DNA from: Xanthomonas sp. GPE 39
GTDB taxonomy: Bacteria; Pseudomonadota; Gammaproteobacteria; Xanthomonadales; Xanthomonadaceae
Length of the DNA: 64,000 nucleotides
NCBI RefSeq assembly: GCF_000963005.1
Contig: NZ_JZHZ01000007.1
Span: forward strand, 1,942,848-2,006,847
Direction of reading: 5' to 3'
In this document: one piece after another, positions 9,585 through 18,439 of the stretch
Position numbering within the stretch: the first letter of the stretch is position 1
How the letters are laid out: every line of letters begins with the position of its first letter
Program-made: the position numbers and the translations under genes
The notes under the pieces: model-generated
What the model saw: the letters and a program-made list of their open reading frames with translations, nothing else
What the model was told of the DNA's origin: nothing
Databases searched by the model: none

Positions 9585-9880
9585 GGCAACACCTTGCGGA
9601 ACGGCCGCACTTCGACCCGCGCATAGACGCCAGCGGCGACATACGGATCGGCATGCGCCCAGGCCTGGGCCTGGGCCAACGAATCGAACGCGGCCACCAC
9701 CACGCTCCCGCTGAAGCCGGCGGGACCAGGATCTTCGGCGTCGATCGCCGGACACGGCCCGGCCAGCAGCAGGCGTCCGGCGTCCTGAAGGGCCACCAGC
9801 CGCTGCAAATGCGCTGGCCGCGCCGCCGCGCGCCTTGGCAACGCCTCCTCGCCATCGTACCCCTCGATCACGTACCACAT
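9581..9880 (-). CDS. YciI-like protein
   Basis: The 99-residue protein begins [10 protein letters not shown] and contains the YciI (DGPF-like) dimeric alpha-beta barrel pattern: strand, RPAHLQRL helix, GRLLLAGP strand, then [18 protein letters not shown]. Conserved His and Asp residues of the family (RPAH and ADPY) are present. It is translationally coupled to bolA through an ATGA overlap. Family members include chlorohydrolase-like and uncharacterised enzymes; the substrate is unknown. Confidence 0.88.
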   Translation of the reverse strand: MWYVIEGYDGEEALPRRAAARPAHLQRLVALQDAGRLLLAGPCPAIDAEDPGPAGFSGSVVVAAFDSLAQAQAWAHADPYVAAGVYARVEVRPFRKVLP

Positions 9881-10240
9881 CCGCCACCTGCCTTCGTTAC
9901 ACACCGAACATCGGCAAATTCTACCGCCGCAACGCTGGACACCGACCCTGCCGGCACATTACCCTTAGCAGCATTGCACGCGGCCTGATGCAGAGGTCCG
10001 CCGGTAGCTGGCGACCAAAGCCCCCTTCCGACGGCCAATTCGCTGCCTGACACCGCCCGCGCAGACGCCCTCCTCCGTTGTTCCGCCGCCACGACACGCG
10101 TGGCGTGCGTCGTAATGTTTCGTTGAATGAGGGGCCGCGTTGCGGGGACGACGCGCCATCAACCGCACTACCGCAGGCAAGGAGCTACGCAAGGTCTTCC
10201 CTGCCCCGCCCTTTGCTACCGCAACACCGATGTCCAAACG
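9881..10240. other. intergenic region, divergent bolA/yciI and scpA promoters
   Basis: No convincing gene. Short frames here lack any recognisable family and overlap each other. The region must hold the divergent promoters of the yciI-bolA pair (leftward) and scpA-scpB-rluB (rightward). Confidence 0.6.
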
Positions 10241-11182
10241 ATGACCTCAGAACTCGCGCTCGACGCGAACCCGCCAATCCAGACGCCTCACCCACAGCAG
10301 CAAGAAATGCCGCTGGCGGTGGTGCATGGGCAGCCGGTGCTGCAGATCCCGCAGGATCTGTACATTCCACCGGATGCGCTGGAAGTCATCCTGGACGCAT
10401 TCGAGGGCCCTCTCGACCTGCTGCTGTACTTGATCCGCCGGCAGAACCTGGACATTCTGGACATCCCCGTCGCCGAAATCACCCGGCAGTATGTGGACTA
10501 CATCAATGTGATGCAGGAACTGCGTTTCGAACTAGCGGCCGAGTATCTGGTGATGGCCGCGATTCTGGCCGAGATCAAATCGCGGATGCTGCTGCCCCGG
10601 CCGCCGGTGGAAAATGGCGAGGAAGCGGATCCACGCGCGGAACTGGTCCGCCGCTTGCAGGAGTACGAACGCTTCAAGCAGGCGGCCGAAGATATCGATG
10701 CACTGCCGCGGCAGGACCGCGACACCGCTGTAGTACATGCGCACGTACCCGACCGCACCGCCGTCAAGCTGCCGCCGCAGGTGGAACTGAAGGAAATGCT
10801 GCTGGCCTTGTACGACGTGCTCAAGCGTGCCGAATTGTTCAGCGGCCACGCGATCAAGCGCGAGGCATTGAGCGTGCGCCAGCGGATGGGCGACGTGCTG
10901 GGCCGTCTGGACGACGGCAAGTTCCACCGTTTTGAATCGCTGTTCACGGCCGAGGAAGGCAAACTGGGCGTACTGGTCACCTTCCTCGCCTTACTGGAAC
11001 TGGCCAAAGAGCAGTTGCTGGATATCGTCCAAGAGCCGCTGACGCATGTCCCAGCCGATGCCGCCGAACGGCCACCGCTGCCGCCGATCTACGTCAAGTC
11101 GCTGGCACTGGGCAACACCAACGCACCACTGCAATTCAACAGCGAGTTCGACGACAGCGACACCGCTGACGCCGCCCCCTGA
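10241..11182 (+). CDS. scpA: segregation and condensation protein A
   Basis: The 313-residue kleisin subunit of the bacterial SMC complex. After a Pro/Gln-rich N-terminal extension, the canonical ScpA start is clear (FEGPLDLLLYLIRRQNLDI, about residues 55-73), followed by AEYLVMAAILAEIKSRMLLP. The C-terminal winged helix (about 225-290) would contact the SMC ATPase cap. The chosen ATG starts just after a non-conserved stretch. scpB and rluB follow on the same strand, the usual order in gammaproteobacteria. Confidence 0.95.
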   Translation: MTSELALDANPPIQTPHPQQQEMPLAVVHGQPVLQIPQDLYIPPDALEVILDAFEGPLDLLLYLIRRQNLDILDIPVAEITRQYVDYINVMQELRFELAAEYLVMAAILAEIKSRMLLPRPPVENGEEADPRAELVRRLQEYERFKQAAEDIDALPRQDRDTAVVHAHVPDRTAVKLPPQVELKEMLLALYDVLKRAELFSGHAIKREALSVRQRMGDVLGRLDDGKFHRFESLFTAEEGKLGVLVTFLALLELAKEQLLDIVQEPLTHVPADAAERPPLPPIYVKSLALGNTNAPLQFNSEFDDSDTADAAP

Positions 11183-11205
11183 GTCCACCAAGAACCCACC
11201 CACGC

Positions 11206-12081
11206 ATGGATCAAGCGCTGATCAACCGCATCGTCGAGGCCGCCCTGCTCGCCGCCAACCAGCCCCTGCCGCTGGCGCAACTGCACGGCCTGTTTCCCGA
11301 GGACGAACCCGCCCCGCCCGGCAGCATCGAGCGCGCACTGGAGCAATTGCGCGAAGCCTGCCAAGACCGTGGCGTCGAATTGGTCGAAGTCGCCTCCGGG
11401 TTCCGCTACCAGGTACGTAGCGACGTGCATGCCTGGGTGGCGCGGCTGTGGACCGAACGCAAGACCCGCTACACCCGCGCCACACTGGAGACACTGGCAC
11501 TGATCGCATACCGCCAGCCGATCACCCGTGGCGAGATCGAGCAAGTGCGCGGCGTGGCGGTGAGCAGCAACATCATCCAGGCCTTGGAAGAGCGCGAGTG
11601 GATCCGTGTCGTCGGCCACCGCGACGTACCGGGAAAGCCCGCTCTGTTCGGCACCACCAAAGGGTTCCTGGATTATTTCGGACTCAAACGTCTGGACGAA
11701 CTGCCGCCCCTGTCCGAACTCAAAGACATTGGCGAACTGGAGCCACAACTACCGCTGGATCGCGACACCCTACCGGTCGGTGACATGGCTCAGGCCAGTG
11801 CCGATGCGAACGCCCAAACGCCATCGTCAACGAGCGATGACACCACACCGTTGCCCAACGCAGATGCCGATAGCGGGGACGACAACGCAACACCATCGGT
11901 TATAGATGCCAGCGACACTGCCCCGACGGGCGAACCCGAAGCCGCGCCGGGCGAGCGCGCGGCGGATGCGAACCAAGCCGAAGACAACGCCGTCGCGACG
12001 ACGACCGTGGCTGTTGACGATGCCGATTCCGAACCACAGGCCGACGCGCACCGCGCCGACCGGAGCCAAGTAAATGAGTGA
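11206..12081 (+). CDS. scpB: segregation and condensation protein B
   Basis: The 291-residue partner of ScpA in chromosome condensation. Two winged-helix domains occupy about residues 1-185, with the diagnostic ALIAYRQPITRGEIE near 100 and VVGHRDVPGKPALFGTT near 140. The last 90 residues are an acidic, low-complexity Asp/Ala/Thr tail not found in short homologues. The stop lies inside rluB, an 8-base overlap, so the two are probably translated together. Confidence 0.95.
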   Translation: MDQALINRIVEAALLAANQPLPLAQLHGLFPEDEPAPPGSIERALEQLREACQDRGVELVEVASGFRYQVRSDVHAWVARLWTERKTRYTRATLETLALIAYRQPITRGEIEQVRGVAVSSNIIQALEEREWIRVVGHRDVPGKPALFGTTKGFLDYFGLKRLDELPPLSELKDIGELEPQLPLDRDTLPVGDMAQASADANAQTPSSTSDDTTPLPNADADSGDDNATPSVIDASDTAPTGEPEAAPGERAADANQAEDNAVATTTVAVDDADSEPQADAHRADRSQVNE

Positions 12082-13624
12082 CACCACCCGCAAGCCGTCG
12101 TTGAACACGCTCTCGCTCAAACGCGACGCGAGCGCCACCGAGCAGCCGAAACTGGAAGAACGTCTGCACAAGGTCCTGGCCCAGGCCGGGCTAGGTTCGC
12201 GCCGCGCGCTCGAACAACGCATCGCCGATGGCCTGGTCAAGGTCAATGGCGAAGTCGCGCAAACCGGCATGTCGATCAAGAGCGGAGACAGAATCGAACT
12301 GGATGGACGCAACTTTGTCGCCAGCGCACTGACCGAGCCCTCGCGTGTGCTCATCTACAACAAGCCCGAAGGCGAAGTGACCACGCGCGAAGATCCCGAA
12401 GGCCGCCCCACCATTTTCGAGGCACTGCCGGCACTGAAGGGCGCACGTTGGATCGCGATCGGCCGCCTGGACATCAACACCACCGGCCTGCTGCTGCTCA
12501 CCACCGACGGCGAACTGGCCAACGCGATGATGCACCCCTCCTACGAGATCGAACGCGAATACGTGGTGCGCGTACGCGCCCCGGAAGGCGAGGAAAGCGT
12601 GCCGGACAGCATGATCGAGCGCCTGGCACGCGGCGTCCTGCTGGAAGACGGTAGCGCGAAGTTCGACGAGATCGAACGCATCGGCGGGACCGATTCGCAC
12701 GACTGGTTCCGGGTGGTGGTCAAGGAAGGACGCAACCGCGAAGTGCGCCGTTTGTGGGAATCGCAAGGGTGCCAAGTCAGCCGACTCAAGCGTACCCGTT
12801 ACGGCAAAGTGGCGCTGCCGCGGGAAATACTGCGCGGACAATCCATGGAACTGGCGCAAGACAAAGTCGAGGCGCTACGCGCCGAACTGAAGCTGGAAGA
12901 AGGCGCGCCGTCGGCACTGACCTTGCAGCCGGTGATCGGCCAACGCAAGGCCGCCAAGGCGGCCGTGCATGTGGGTCGCGGCGGCAATGCCTACGTCAAC
13001 GGCCATAACGCCGCCGACGAAGCCCGCGAACTGCGCCGCTTCGACACCTTCCGCGAGGACCGCGGCCGTGGCCGCGGCGGCAAGAAACCGCACGGCGGGC
13101 TGACCGTCAGCGGCGAAATGGCCGCCAAACAGGCACAAAAGCCATTCAAACAACGCACACCGAAGGGACCCAAGCCACTACCGGACGGCAACCCCGCCGC
13201 CTTCCGCACCTGGTACGTTCCCGATGGCGTCAGCACCGGTCCAAGCGGGCACCGCAACGCTGGTCCAGGTGGTCGCGGCCAGGGGCAAGGGCAAGGCCAG
13301 GGGCGTCCCTACGCCAAGCCGCGTCCTGCAGGCGCAGGTGCAGGTGCAGGCCAAAGCCGCAGTCAGGGTCAAGGCCAGCGTAAGGCGCATCCTTACGGAC
13401 ACCCGGGCAATGCACCCAGCTTTCCATCCGACCACGCCAATCCCGGTTTCAACCCTTACGGCGCCGCACCGCGCTCCGCACGTCCAGCCGGCCCGCGCGC
13501 CGACGGGCACAAACGTGGTCCGGGTGGGCCAGGCGGTCGCCCTGCTGGTAATCGTCCCGGTGGCGGGCGTCCGGGCGGTGGCCGTCCGGGTGGCGGCAAT
13601 CACGGCCCACGCGGCGGCGGCTGA
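12074..13624 (+). CDS. rluB: 23S rRNA pseudouridine synthase RluB with long disordered tail
   Basis: An N-terminal S4 RNA-binding domain (about residues 28-75, GLGSRRALEQRI) precedes a RsuA/RluB catalytic domain with GRLDINTTGLLLLT near 140, where the Asp is the catalytic nucleophile. RluB modifies 23S rRNA helix 89 (U2605 in E. coli). From about residue 290 onward the protein is dominated by Gly, Arg, Gln and Pro, ending in GGRPGG-type repeats; at 516 residues it is far longer than E. coli RluB. The tail probably adds non-specific RNA affinity. Confidence 0.93.
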   Translation: MSDTTRKPSLNTLSLKRDASATEQPKLEERLHKVLAQAGLGSRRALEQRIADGLVKVNGEVAQTGMSIKSGDRIELDGRNFVASALTEPSRVLIYNKPEGEVTTREDPEGRPTIFEALPALKGARWIAIGRLDINTTGLLLLTTDGELANAMMHPSYEIEREYVVRVRAPEGEESVPDSMIERLARGVLLEDGSAKFDEIERIGGTDSHDWFRVVVKEGRNREVRRLWESQGCQVSRLKRTRYGKVALPREILRGQSMELAQDKVEALRAELKLEEGAPSALTLQPVIGQRKAAKAAVHVGRGGNAYVNGHNAADEARELRRFDTFREDRGRGRGGKKPHGGLTVSGEMAAKQAQKPFKQRTPKGPKPLPDGNPAAFRTWYVPDGVSTGPSGHRNAGPGGRGQGQGQGQGRPYAKPRPAGAGAGAGQSRSQGQGQRKAHPYGHPGNAPSFPSDHANPGFNPYGAAPRSARPAGPRADGHKRGPGGPGGRPAGNRPGGGRPGGGRPGGGNHGPRGGG

Positions 13625-13669
13625 GTCTGCTGACACTGGCGCAGGCGTGGACGATCACCGACATCCATC

Positions 13670-13699
13670 AAGGGTGCCTGCGCAAAGGCACCCTTTGGG
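13670..13699 (+). terminator. hairpin after rluB, terminator-like
   Basis: A perfect 9-bp stem (AAGGGTGCC / GGCACCCTT) with an 8-base loop sits 45 bases after the rluB stop. The T-run is short (three T), so termination strength is uncertain. It also lies downstream of the leftward gene ending at 13887. Confidence 0.6.
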
Positions 13700-13886
13700 G
13701 TGGCCAGCGACAGCAAGCGGGAATGCGGAGAAAGTGATGAACGCACATCTGACTGCGTTCGCATTGCATCGCGCATTCGTCGCACAACACAGCCTCGCCC
13801 GCGCAAGCAGAGCACCGCACCACAGCGCACGCAGCGGGAGATCGTGACGTTAGTCGTGATACCAAAAAACCAGACGCCAAGCAGCA

Positions 13887-14633
13887 TCACGAGGCATCGA
13901 GCAGCACCGGCCTCTCTCTGTCATCCATCAAAACCACACGTGTGGATGTGAGAGCGACCTCACTAGCTGTGCGGTCGGCAGTCGGCCCATAAGCAACGCG
14001 GTAAGGCCGGCGCATGCAAAGCGCCAAGCCTTCGACCACGTCAATATTCATTGGCCAGCGCATTTCGAACGTCTGCCCGCCGGGCAATGGCATCCGCAGC
14101 ATTCCGTGCTGTAGCGGTGGTAAGTCCGCAGACGGCCGCACTGCTTTCAGCGCACGCTTGGCTTTGGCAAATCCCGCGCGATCATGCTCCAGGAACGCAA
14201 CGGTCGCATCGACATAAGGATTCCAACCGGTGATGTCCTGCGAAGGCGGCTTCTTGGCCGCCTGCATCAACGCGATGGCCGCAGCGCTGTCGCCAGCGAA
14301 TGCGCGCAATTGCCCTTCGTGCCAGGAGAGCAACCCGACATCAGCCGAGTGGGGATGGGCTTTCCTGTAATCGCGGATCAAATCGGCAGCGGCCAGTTCG
14401 CAACCTGGGCACGCCGCCAATGCACGCCAACCACCGCCACCGTTGCTGACATCCTGGTCGAACTGCTGCTGGTCAAGCGCCAGCAATGCCGGCCGGTCGA
14501 CTGCGCACGACGCCACCGCCAACTCGACAGCGCTGCAAATAGGAACAAGCAATAGCGAGAACAACAGCGCAACAACGGCAGCCATGGCAATTGGCACATC
14601 GCCTCGATGCAGGTCGTGCGGGTAAAAAGACAT
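13887..14633 (-). CDS. hypothetical membrane-anchored or secreted protein
   Basis: The product is about 248 residues. It has an N-terminal hydrophobic segment (AMAAVVALLFSLLLVPIC, about residues 16-33) that is a signal peptide or anchor. The mature part has three Cys within 55 residues (ASCAVD, ACPGCE) and an alpha-helical middle resembling a tetratricopeptide-type solenoid (AAIALMQAAKK, WNPYVDATVAFLEHDRAGFAKAKRAL). The family is not recognised. The start is uncertain: an AGGAG is 9 bases before the chosen ATG, and in-frame ATGs also exist at 14639 and 14654. Confidence 0.6.
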   Translation of the reverse strand: MSFYPHDLHRGDVPIAMAAVVALLFSLLLVPICSAVELAVASCAVDRPALLALDQQQFDQDVSNGGGGWRALAACPGCELAAADLIRDYRKAHPHSADVGLLSWHEGQLRAFAGDSAAAIALMQAAKKPPSQDITGWNPYVDATVAFLEHDRAGFAKAKRALKAVRPSADLPPLQHGMLRMPLPGGQTFEMRWPMNIDVVEGLALCMRRPYRVAYGPTADRTASEVALTSTRVVLMDDRERPVLLDAS

Positions 14634-15111
14634 TGGCATCTTCTCCTGGGTCATACGCACTCGGCAGATTTTCTTGTGCGACCAGACCACGCGCTAGCGG
14701 CACATTGGCGCGACTCCGGCAAAACCAAGATATTGTGCGGACACTGCGCCCGTCACACGCGACCGGCAGCACCGACCAAAAAGGCGGATGACACGTCGTG
14801 TGGTTAGCTGTCGGCGAACATTGCGCATCCTAGCGACACCCTTGCCACTGCGCACCATTGCGTTCGCCTGACCGCATCACACACGAGTATCATGAAGTGG
14901 AAAAAGTGCGCTCTATCGTCATCAACGACAGCGCCATAACGCCGAACGCGCGGTATCCGGATATATTCATCTCAGACACACCTCATCCCCCTCGCCCGGC
15001 CCCCTTTCGTGGCTGCCGGCAGTAAAAAAGCGCGCCCTTCGACGCGCTTGTACGAGGCGATGGGATGCCACCGACCGACGCATGACAGCGACCGGCCGGC
15101 GGCAGTCCGGC
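14634..15111. other. intergenic region
   Basis: No gene supported. It holds the terminator of the first adhesin (15024-15049) and presumably the promoter of the leftward hypothetical gene. Confidence 0.55.
15024..15049 (-). terminator. Rho-independent terminator of the first YadA-like adhesin
   Basis: Read on the minus strand, the stem AAGCGCG / CGCGCTT with an 8-base loop is followed by a run of T. It lies 63 bases past the adhesin stop. Confidence 0.8.
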
Positions 15112-17484
15112 TTACCACACCATACCGGCCCCCACTGCCACACCTGCATCGCCACGCGTGGTGGCACTGGCATTGACCTTAAACAGGTAACGGCCACTTT
15201 CGCTGATCGTCGACACGCCCACCGCAATCGCCTGCTCCCCGCGGAACGAGCTCAGCGACACACCCGCCGCGCTCTGATCCGGCTGGTACGCCTGCGGCAA
15301 GCTGGACATCGCCATCGCCGCCGCTACGCCGGCACTGGCGCGCCGATCGACCTGACCCACACGCGCATCGGTGTAATTGCGCGACCAATCCGCCACACCG
15401 CTCAGTCCATCGTTCAATTGGCCTAGGTTGACCGCATCGGTGCGCTGCGTTCCCGCCGCCACATTGGTGATCTGGCGCTGATTCGTGGCCGAACCCACCG
15501 ACACGCTATTGGCACGATCGGCCACCGATCCCTGGCCCAAGGCGACGCTGTTGTCCTCCGTGGCATTGGCTCCCTTACCTACGGCCACGCTACCGGTACC
15601 GGAAGCGACCGCATCCGCACCCATCGCCGTCGCGTTCAAACCACTGGCCTGACTGTTGTTGCCGGTCGCCGTGGCACTGGTGTTACTGGCCGTGGCCATC
15701 GGCCCAAGCGCCACCGAGGTCCCGTCGTTGCCAACGATCACTGGCACCACCTGAATGAGTGGGTCGACATTGGCGGAACTGGCATCGCCCGTGCTGCTAG
15801 TTCCCCTGCCAGCCGACGAGGCACCGCCGCTGTCGGTAGTCTGCTGAATGGTGGTCATCGAGCTCTGCAACGTGGAGATCGCGCTGGAGTTGTCTTGCAC
15901 TTTTTGGTTGGTGGCATACAGTTGCGAGCCATTTACCGCATCGGTGCTGCTGGCACTCAGGCGGCCGGCAGCGACATTCTGGATCTGTCGCTCCGCACCC
16001 ACCGCACCGACGCTGAACGCACCGACCGGCGCGCTGCCCGCGAAGTTGTAGCTGGAGCCACCGAGAGTCGTCGATGCCACCGCCGTGGTCGCCGCCGTGC
16101 GGGTACTCGCACCAATCGCCACATCATTCGCGTTGCTGGCGACCGCATCGGAGCCGATCGCGACGCTGTCGGTACCCGTGGCGACGCTATCGTCCCCGCT
16201 CGAATTGACCCGCATGTACTTCACACCATCGCCGCTCTTGATGCCCTTGATCGCATCGTCGATCTTGCTCAACTCGGTGTTGGTCGCATGCAACTGCGAA
16301 CCGTTGACTGCATCGGTGCTGGTGTCGGACAGACGACCAGCAGCGACATTGGTCACGGTGCGCTCCTTGCCTTCACTCCCCACGCTGACCGTGCTGGTCG
16401 GCGTGGTACCGGCAAAGTCGTAGCTGCGACCATTGAGCACGACGCTTTCAGTGGCAACCGTCGAACTGGTCTTACTACGGGCCCCCAGGGCGACATCGTT
16501 GTCGTAGCTGGCCACCGATTTGCTGCCAAGGGCAAGCGCACTGTTAGCCTTAGCATTCGCGTAGAAGCCCAACGCCGTCGCACCGGATTCGGCGGCTGTG
16601 GCTCCATAACCGACGGCGCTGCTGGCTGTTCTGCCTGTGGCCTGGGCATCATAACCGAAGGCGACGCTTCCTACGCTGGCGGCATTGGCCAAGAAACCGA
16701 CCGCGGCACTGAAGCTAGACGCCTTGGCGTCGCCGCCAAACGCCGTCGCTCTGTCTCCGCTGGTGTTGGCCTTAACACCGATGGCGATACTGTTTGAGCC
16801 GCTGGCATTGGCAAACGGACCCAACGCCAGCGCGGCGTTGTTGCTGGCGTTGGCTTGATAACCGAGGGCGATGCTGTATGAGGCGGAGGCTTTGGTCTCC
16901 CTGCCCAACGCCAACGCGTAGATTCCGCTGGCATTGGCTTGATAACCGAGAGCGTTCGCGCTGTCGCCACCGGCCGCAGCAGCGTAGCCCACCGCAGTGC
17001 TATTGTAGCCACTGGCCTTGGCCGAATTGCCCAACGCCAGCGCGCTGTCGGCATCCGCCGTGGCAGCGTAGCCCAGCGCAATGCTGTTGCCGCCAGTGGC
17101 CTTGGCCGAATTGCCCAACGCCACATCGTTGACGATCGTCGAGGAGTTGTCCGGCTGGTCGGTCGTGTTGGCCTTGCCCGCAACCGCACCATTGCCCAGC
17201 GCCAGGGCATTGTCACCATACGCCGTCGCCGCTGGCCCCATCGCACTGCTATCGGTGCCACTGGCGTTACTGTCGTCCCCAGTGGAGTTGGTATGGGCGT
17301 ACTTCACGTCCGTCACCGCTTGTGCATTCACATTGCAGACCAGCATTACTAAGGCCAGACCAAGAAACGGCGAATAGCTCGCCCGCTTCTGCCGCCCTCC
17401 CTTGGCCTTGGTCTTGGCCAATTCAGACACGATCACCCATGCGCCCATGACACGATTCCACACGATCTTGAATGCCCTGTTCAT
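15112..17484 (-). CDS. YadA-like trimeric autotransporter adhesin with ESPR signal
   Basis: The start at 17484 has GGGAG 7 bases upstream and gives 790 residues. It opens with an extended signal peptide (MNRAFKIVWNRVMGAWVIVS) and a cleavage site near residue 56. A head of YadA/Hep_Hag repeats (ALGNxAxAxG pattern, about residues 65-340) follows. Two neck modules with DAVNGSQLxATN precede a second repeat block. The last ~95 residues form the YadA outer-membrane anchor (WSRNYTDARV to a terminal Trp). Three chains form one beta barrel and display the head for attachment. It diverges from a response-regulator gene, which suggests control by that system. Confidence 0.93.
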   Translation of the reverse strand: MNRAFKIVWNRVMGAWVIVSELAKTKAKGGRQKRASYSPFLGLALVMLVCNVNAQAVTDVKYAHTNSTGDDSNASGTDSSAMGPAATAYGDNALALGNGAVAGKANTTDQPDNSSTIVNDVALGNSAKATGGNSIALGYAATADADSALALGNSAKASGYNSTAVGYAAAAGGDSANALGYQANASGIYALALGRETKASASYSIALGYQANASNNAALALGPFANASGSNSIAIGVKANTSGDRATAFGGDAKASSFSAAVGFLANAASVGSVAFGYDAQATGRTASSAVGYGATAAESGATALGFYANAKANSALALGSKSVASYDNDVALGARSKTSSTVATESVVLNGRSYDFAGTTPTSTVSVGSEGKERTVTNVAAGRLSDTSTDAVNGSQLHATNTELSKIDDAIKGIKSGDGVKYMRVNSSGDDSVATGTDSVAIGSDAVASNANDVAIGASTRTAATTAVASTTLGGSSYNFAGSAPVGAFSVGAVGAERQIQNVAAGRLSASSTDAVNGSQLYATNQKVQDNSSAISTLQSSMTTIQQTTDSGGASSAGRGTSSTGDASSANVDPLIQVVPVIVGNDGTSVALGPMATASNTSATATGNNSQASGLNATAMGADAVASGTGSVAVGKGANATEDNSVALGQGSVADRANSVSVGSATNQRQITNVAAGTQRTDAVNLGQLNDGLSGVADWSRNYTDARVGQVDRRASAGVAAAMAMSSLPQAYQPDQSAAGVSLSSFRGEQAIAVGVSTISESGRYLFKVNASATTRGDAGVAVGAGMVW

Positions 17485-17733
17485 TTCTATGCTCCCGCTG
17501 AAGACTGCATAGAAATGTAGAATTCGCCCGGCACCACGACGATGGGATCGCCCCCAATTCATCATTGGGCCAACGCCTAAAACAGCCGTGTCGCACGCCA
17601 TGGTTTGCTTAGCAAAAAGCAAGGATTTGCGGCAGCCACGCGGCTCTTTCCGCTGAGCCATGGCTGCCAGGGTTGCCGTATGATTCGTCGGATAGGCGCG
17701 CCGATGACGGCAATTACCCACAGGAACTGAACA
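17485..17733. promoter_or_regulatory. divergent regulatory region between adhesin and response regulator
   Basis: This 249-base gap separates two genes read away from each other and therefore must carry both promoters. No clear operator could be identified by eye. It is the natural place for the response regulator to bind if it controls the adhesin. Confidence 0.5.
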
Positions 17734-18387
17734 ATGGACAGGATCCGTGTCGGCATCGCCGACGACCACCCGATCGTGCTGCTCGGCGTCACCAGCGTGC
17801 TGAAAGACAATCTGGACATCGAAGTCGTGTTCAGTTGCGATGCCATCGACCAGTTGCTGCGGTCGCTCGCCGAGCAGCCGGTGGATGTGCTGTTGTGCGA
17901 CTACGAGTTCGAAAGCGACCCACAAGCCGATGGCTTGCACCTACTGCAGCGCCTGCGCCGGTTCTCTCCCAATATGCGACTGTTAGTGCTCAGCGCGCAT
18001 ACGGCACCGTCGATCGTCTCGGCAGCCTTGCAACTCGGCGCTTCCGGTTTCATCGGCAAGAGCCGTGCCGATTTCGGCAACCTGGTCGCCGCGGTACGCG
18101 ACGTGGCAAGCGGCCGCCTCTATGTACCAAGCTCGCTGTCGGCGGCGCTGCTGAGCACGCGCTATAGCAGGAGTGGCGCCACCGGGGTGAACACCCTCTC
18201 CGCCAAGGAAGCCGCGGTGGCACGGATGACCGCCGATGGATTGTCGCTGGGCGAAATCGCCGCGCGACTCAAGCGTAGCCCCAAGACGATCAGCAACCAA
18301 AAGATCGCGGCCATGAGGAAGCTAGGTGTCAAGAACGACGTGGAACTGGCCGCCTTACTGCGCGAACTGGACATCCAGGACACCTAG
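17734..18387 (+). CDS. NarL/LuxR-type response regulator
   Basis: The 217-residue protein has a receiver domain with the acidic pair Asp10-Asp11 and phospho-acceptor Asp56 (LLCDYEF), plus the conserved Ser/Ala and Lys positions (LSAHT, GKS). A LuxR-type helix-turn-helix follows at about 148-205 (LSAKEAAVARMTADGLSLGE, then KTISNQKIAAMRKLG). The recognition helix resembles the RcsB/EvgA/BvgA subgroup that works with hybrid kinases. It ends tail-to-tail with the hybrid kinase gene, 52 bases away, and is divergent from the adhesin. Confidence 0.93.
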   Translation: MDRIRVGIADDHPIVLLGVTSVLKDNLDIEVVFSCDAIDQLLRSLAEQPVDVLLCDYEFESDPQADGLHLLQRLRRFSPNMRLLVLSAHTAPSIVSAALQLGASGFIGKSRADFGNLVAAVRDVASGRLYVPSSLSAALLSTRYSRSGATGVNTLSAKEAAVARMTADGLSLGEIAARLKRSPKTISNQKIAAMRKLGVKNDVELAALLRELDIQDT

Positions 18388-18439
18388 CCCGCCGCAGAGC
18401 GGCGACAGACAGGAACCCACGAACCCGGGTCACGCACGC

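Noticed and set aside
9300-9887. A 195-codon frame that appears to extend bolA
   Set aside because: The upstream part re-reads the yciI gene in another frame. The BolA domain and the ATGA overlap place the start at 9584.
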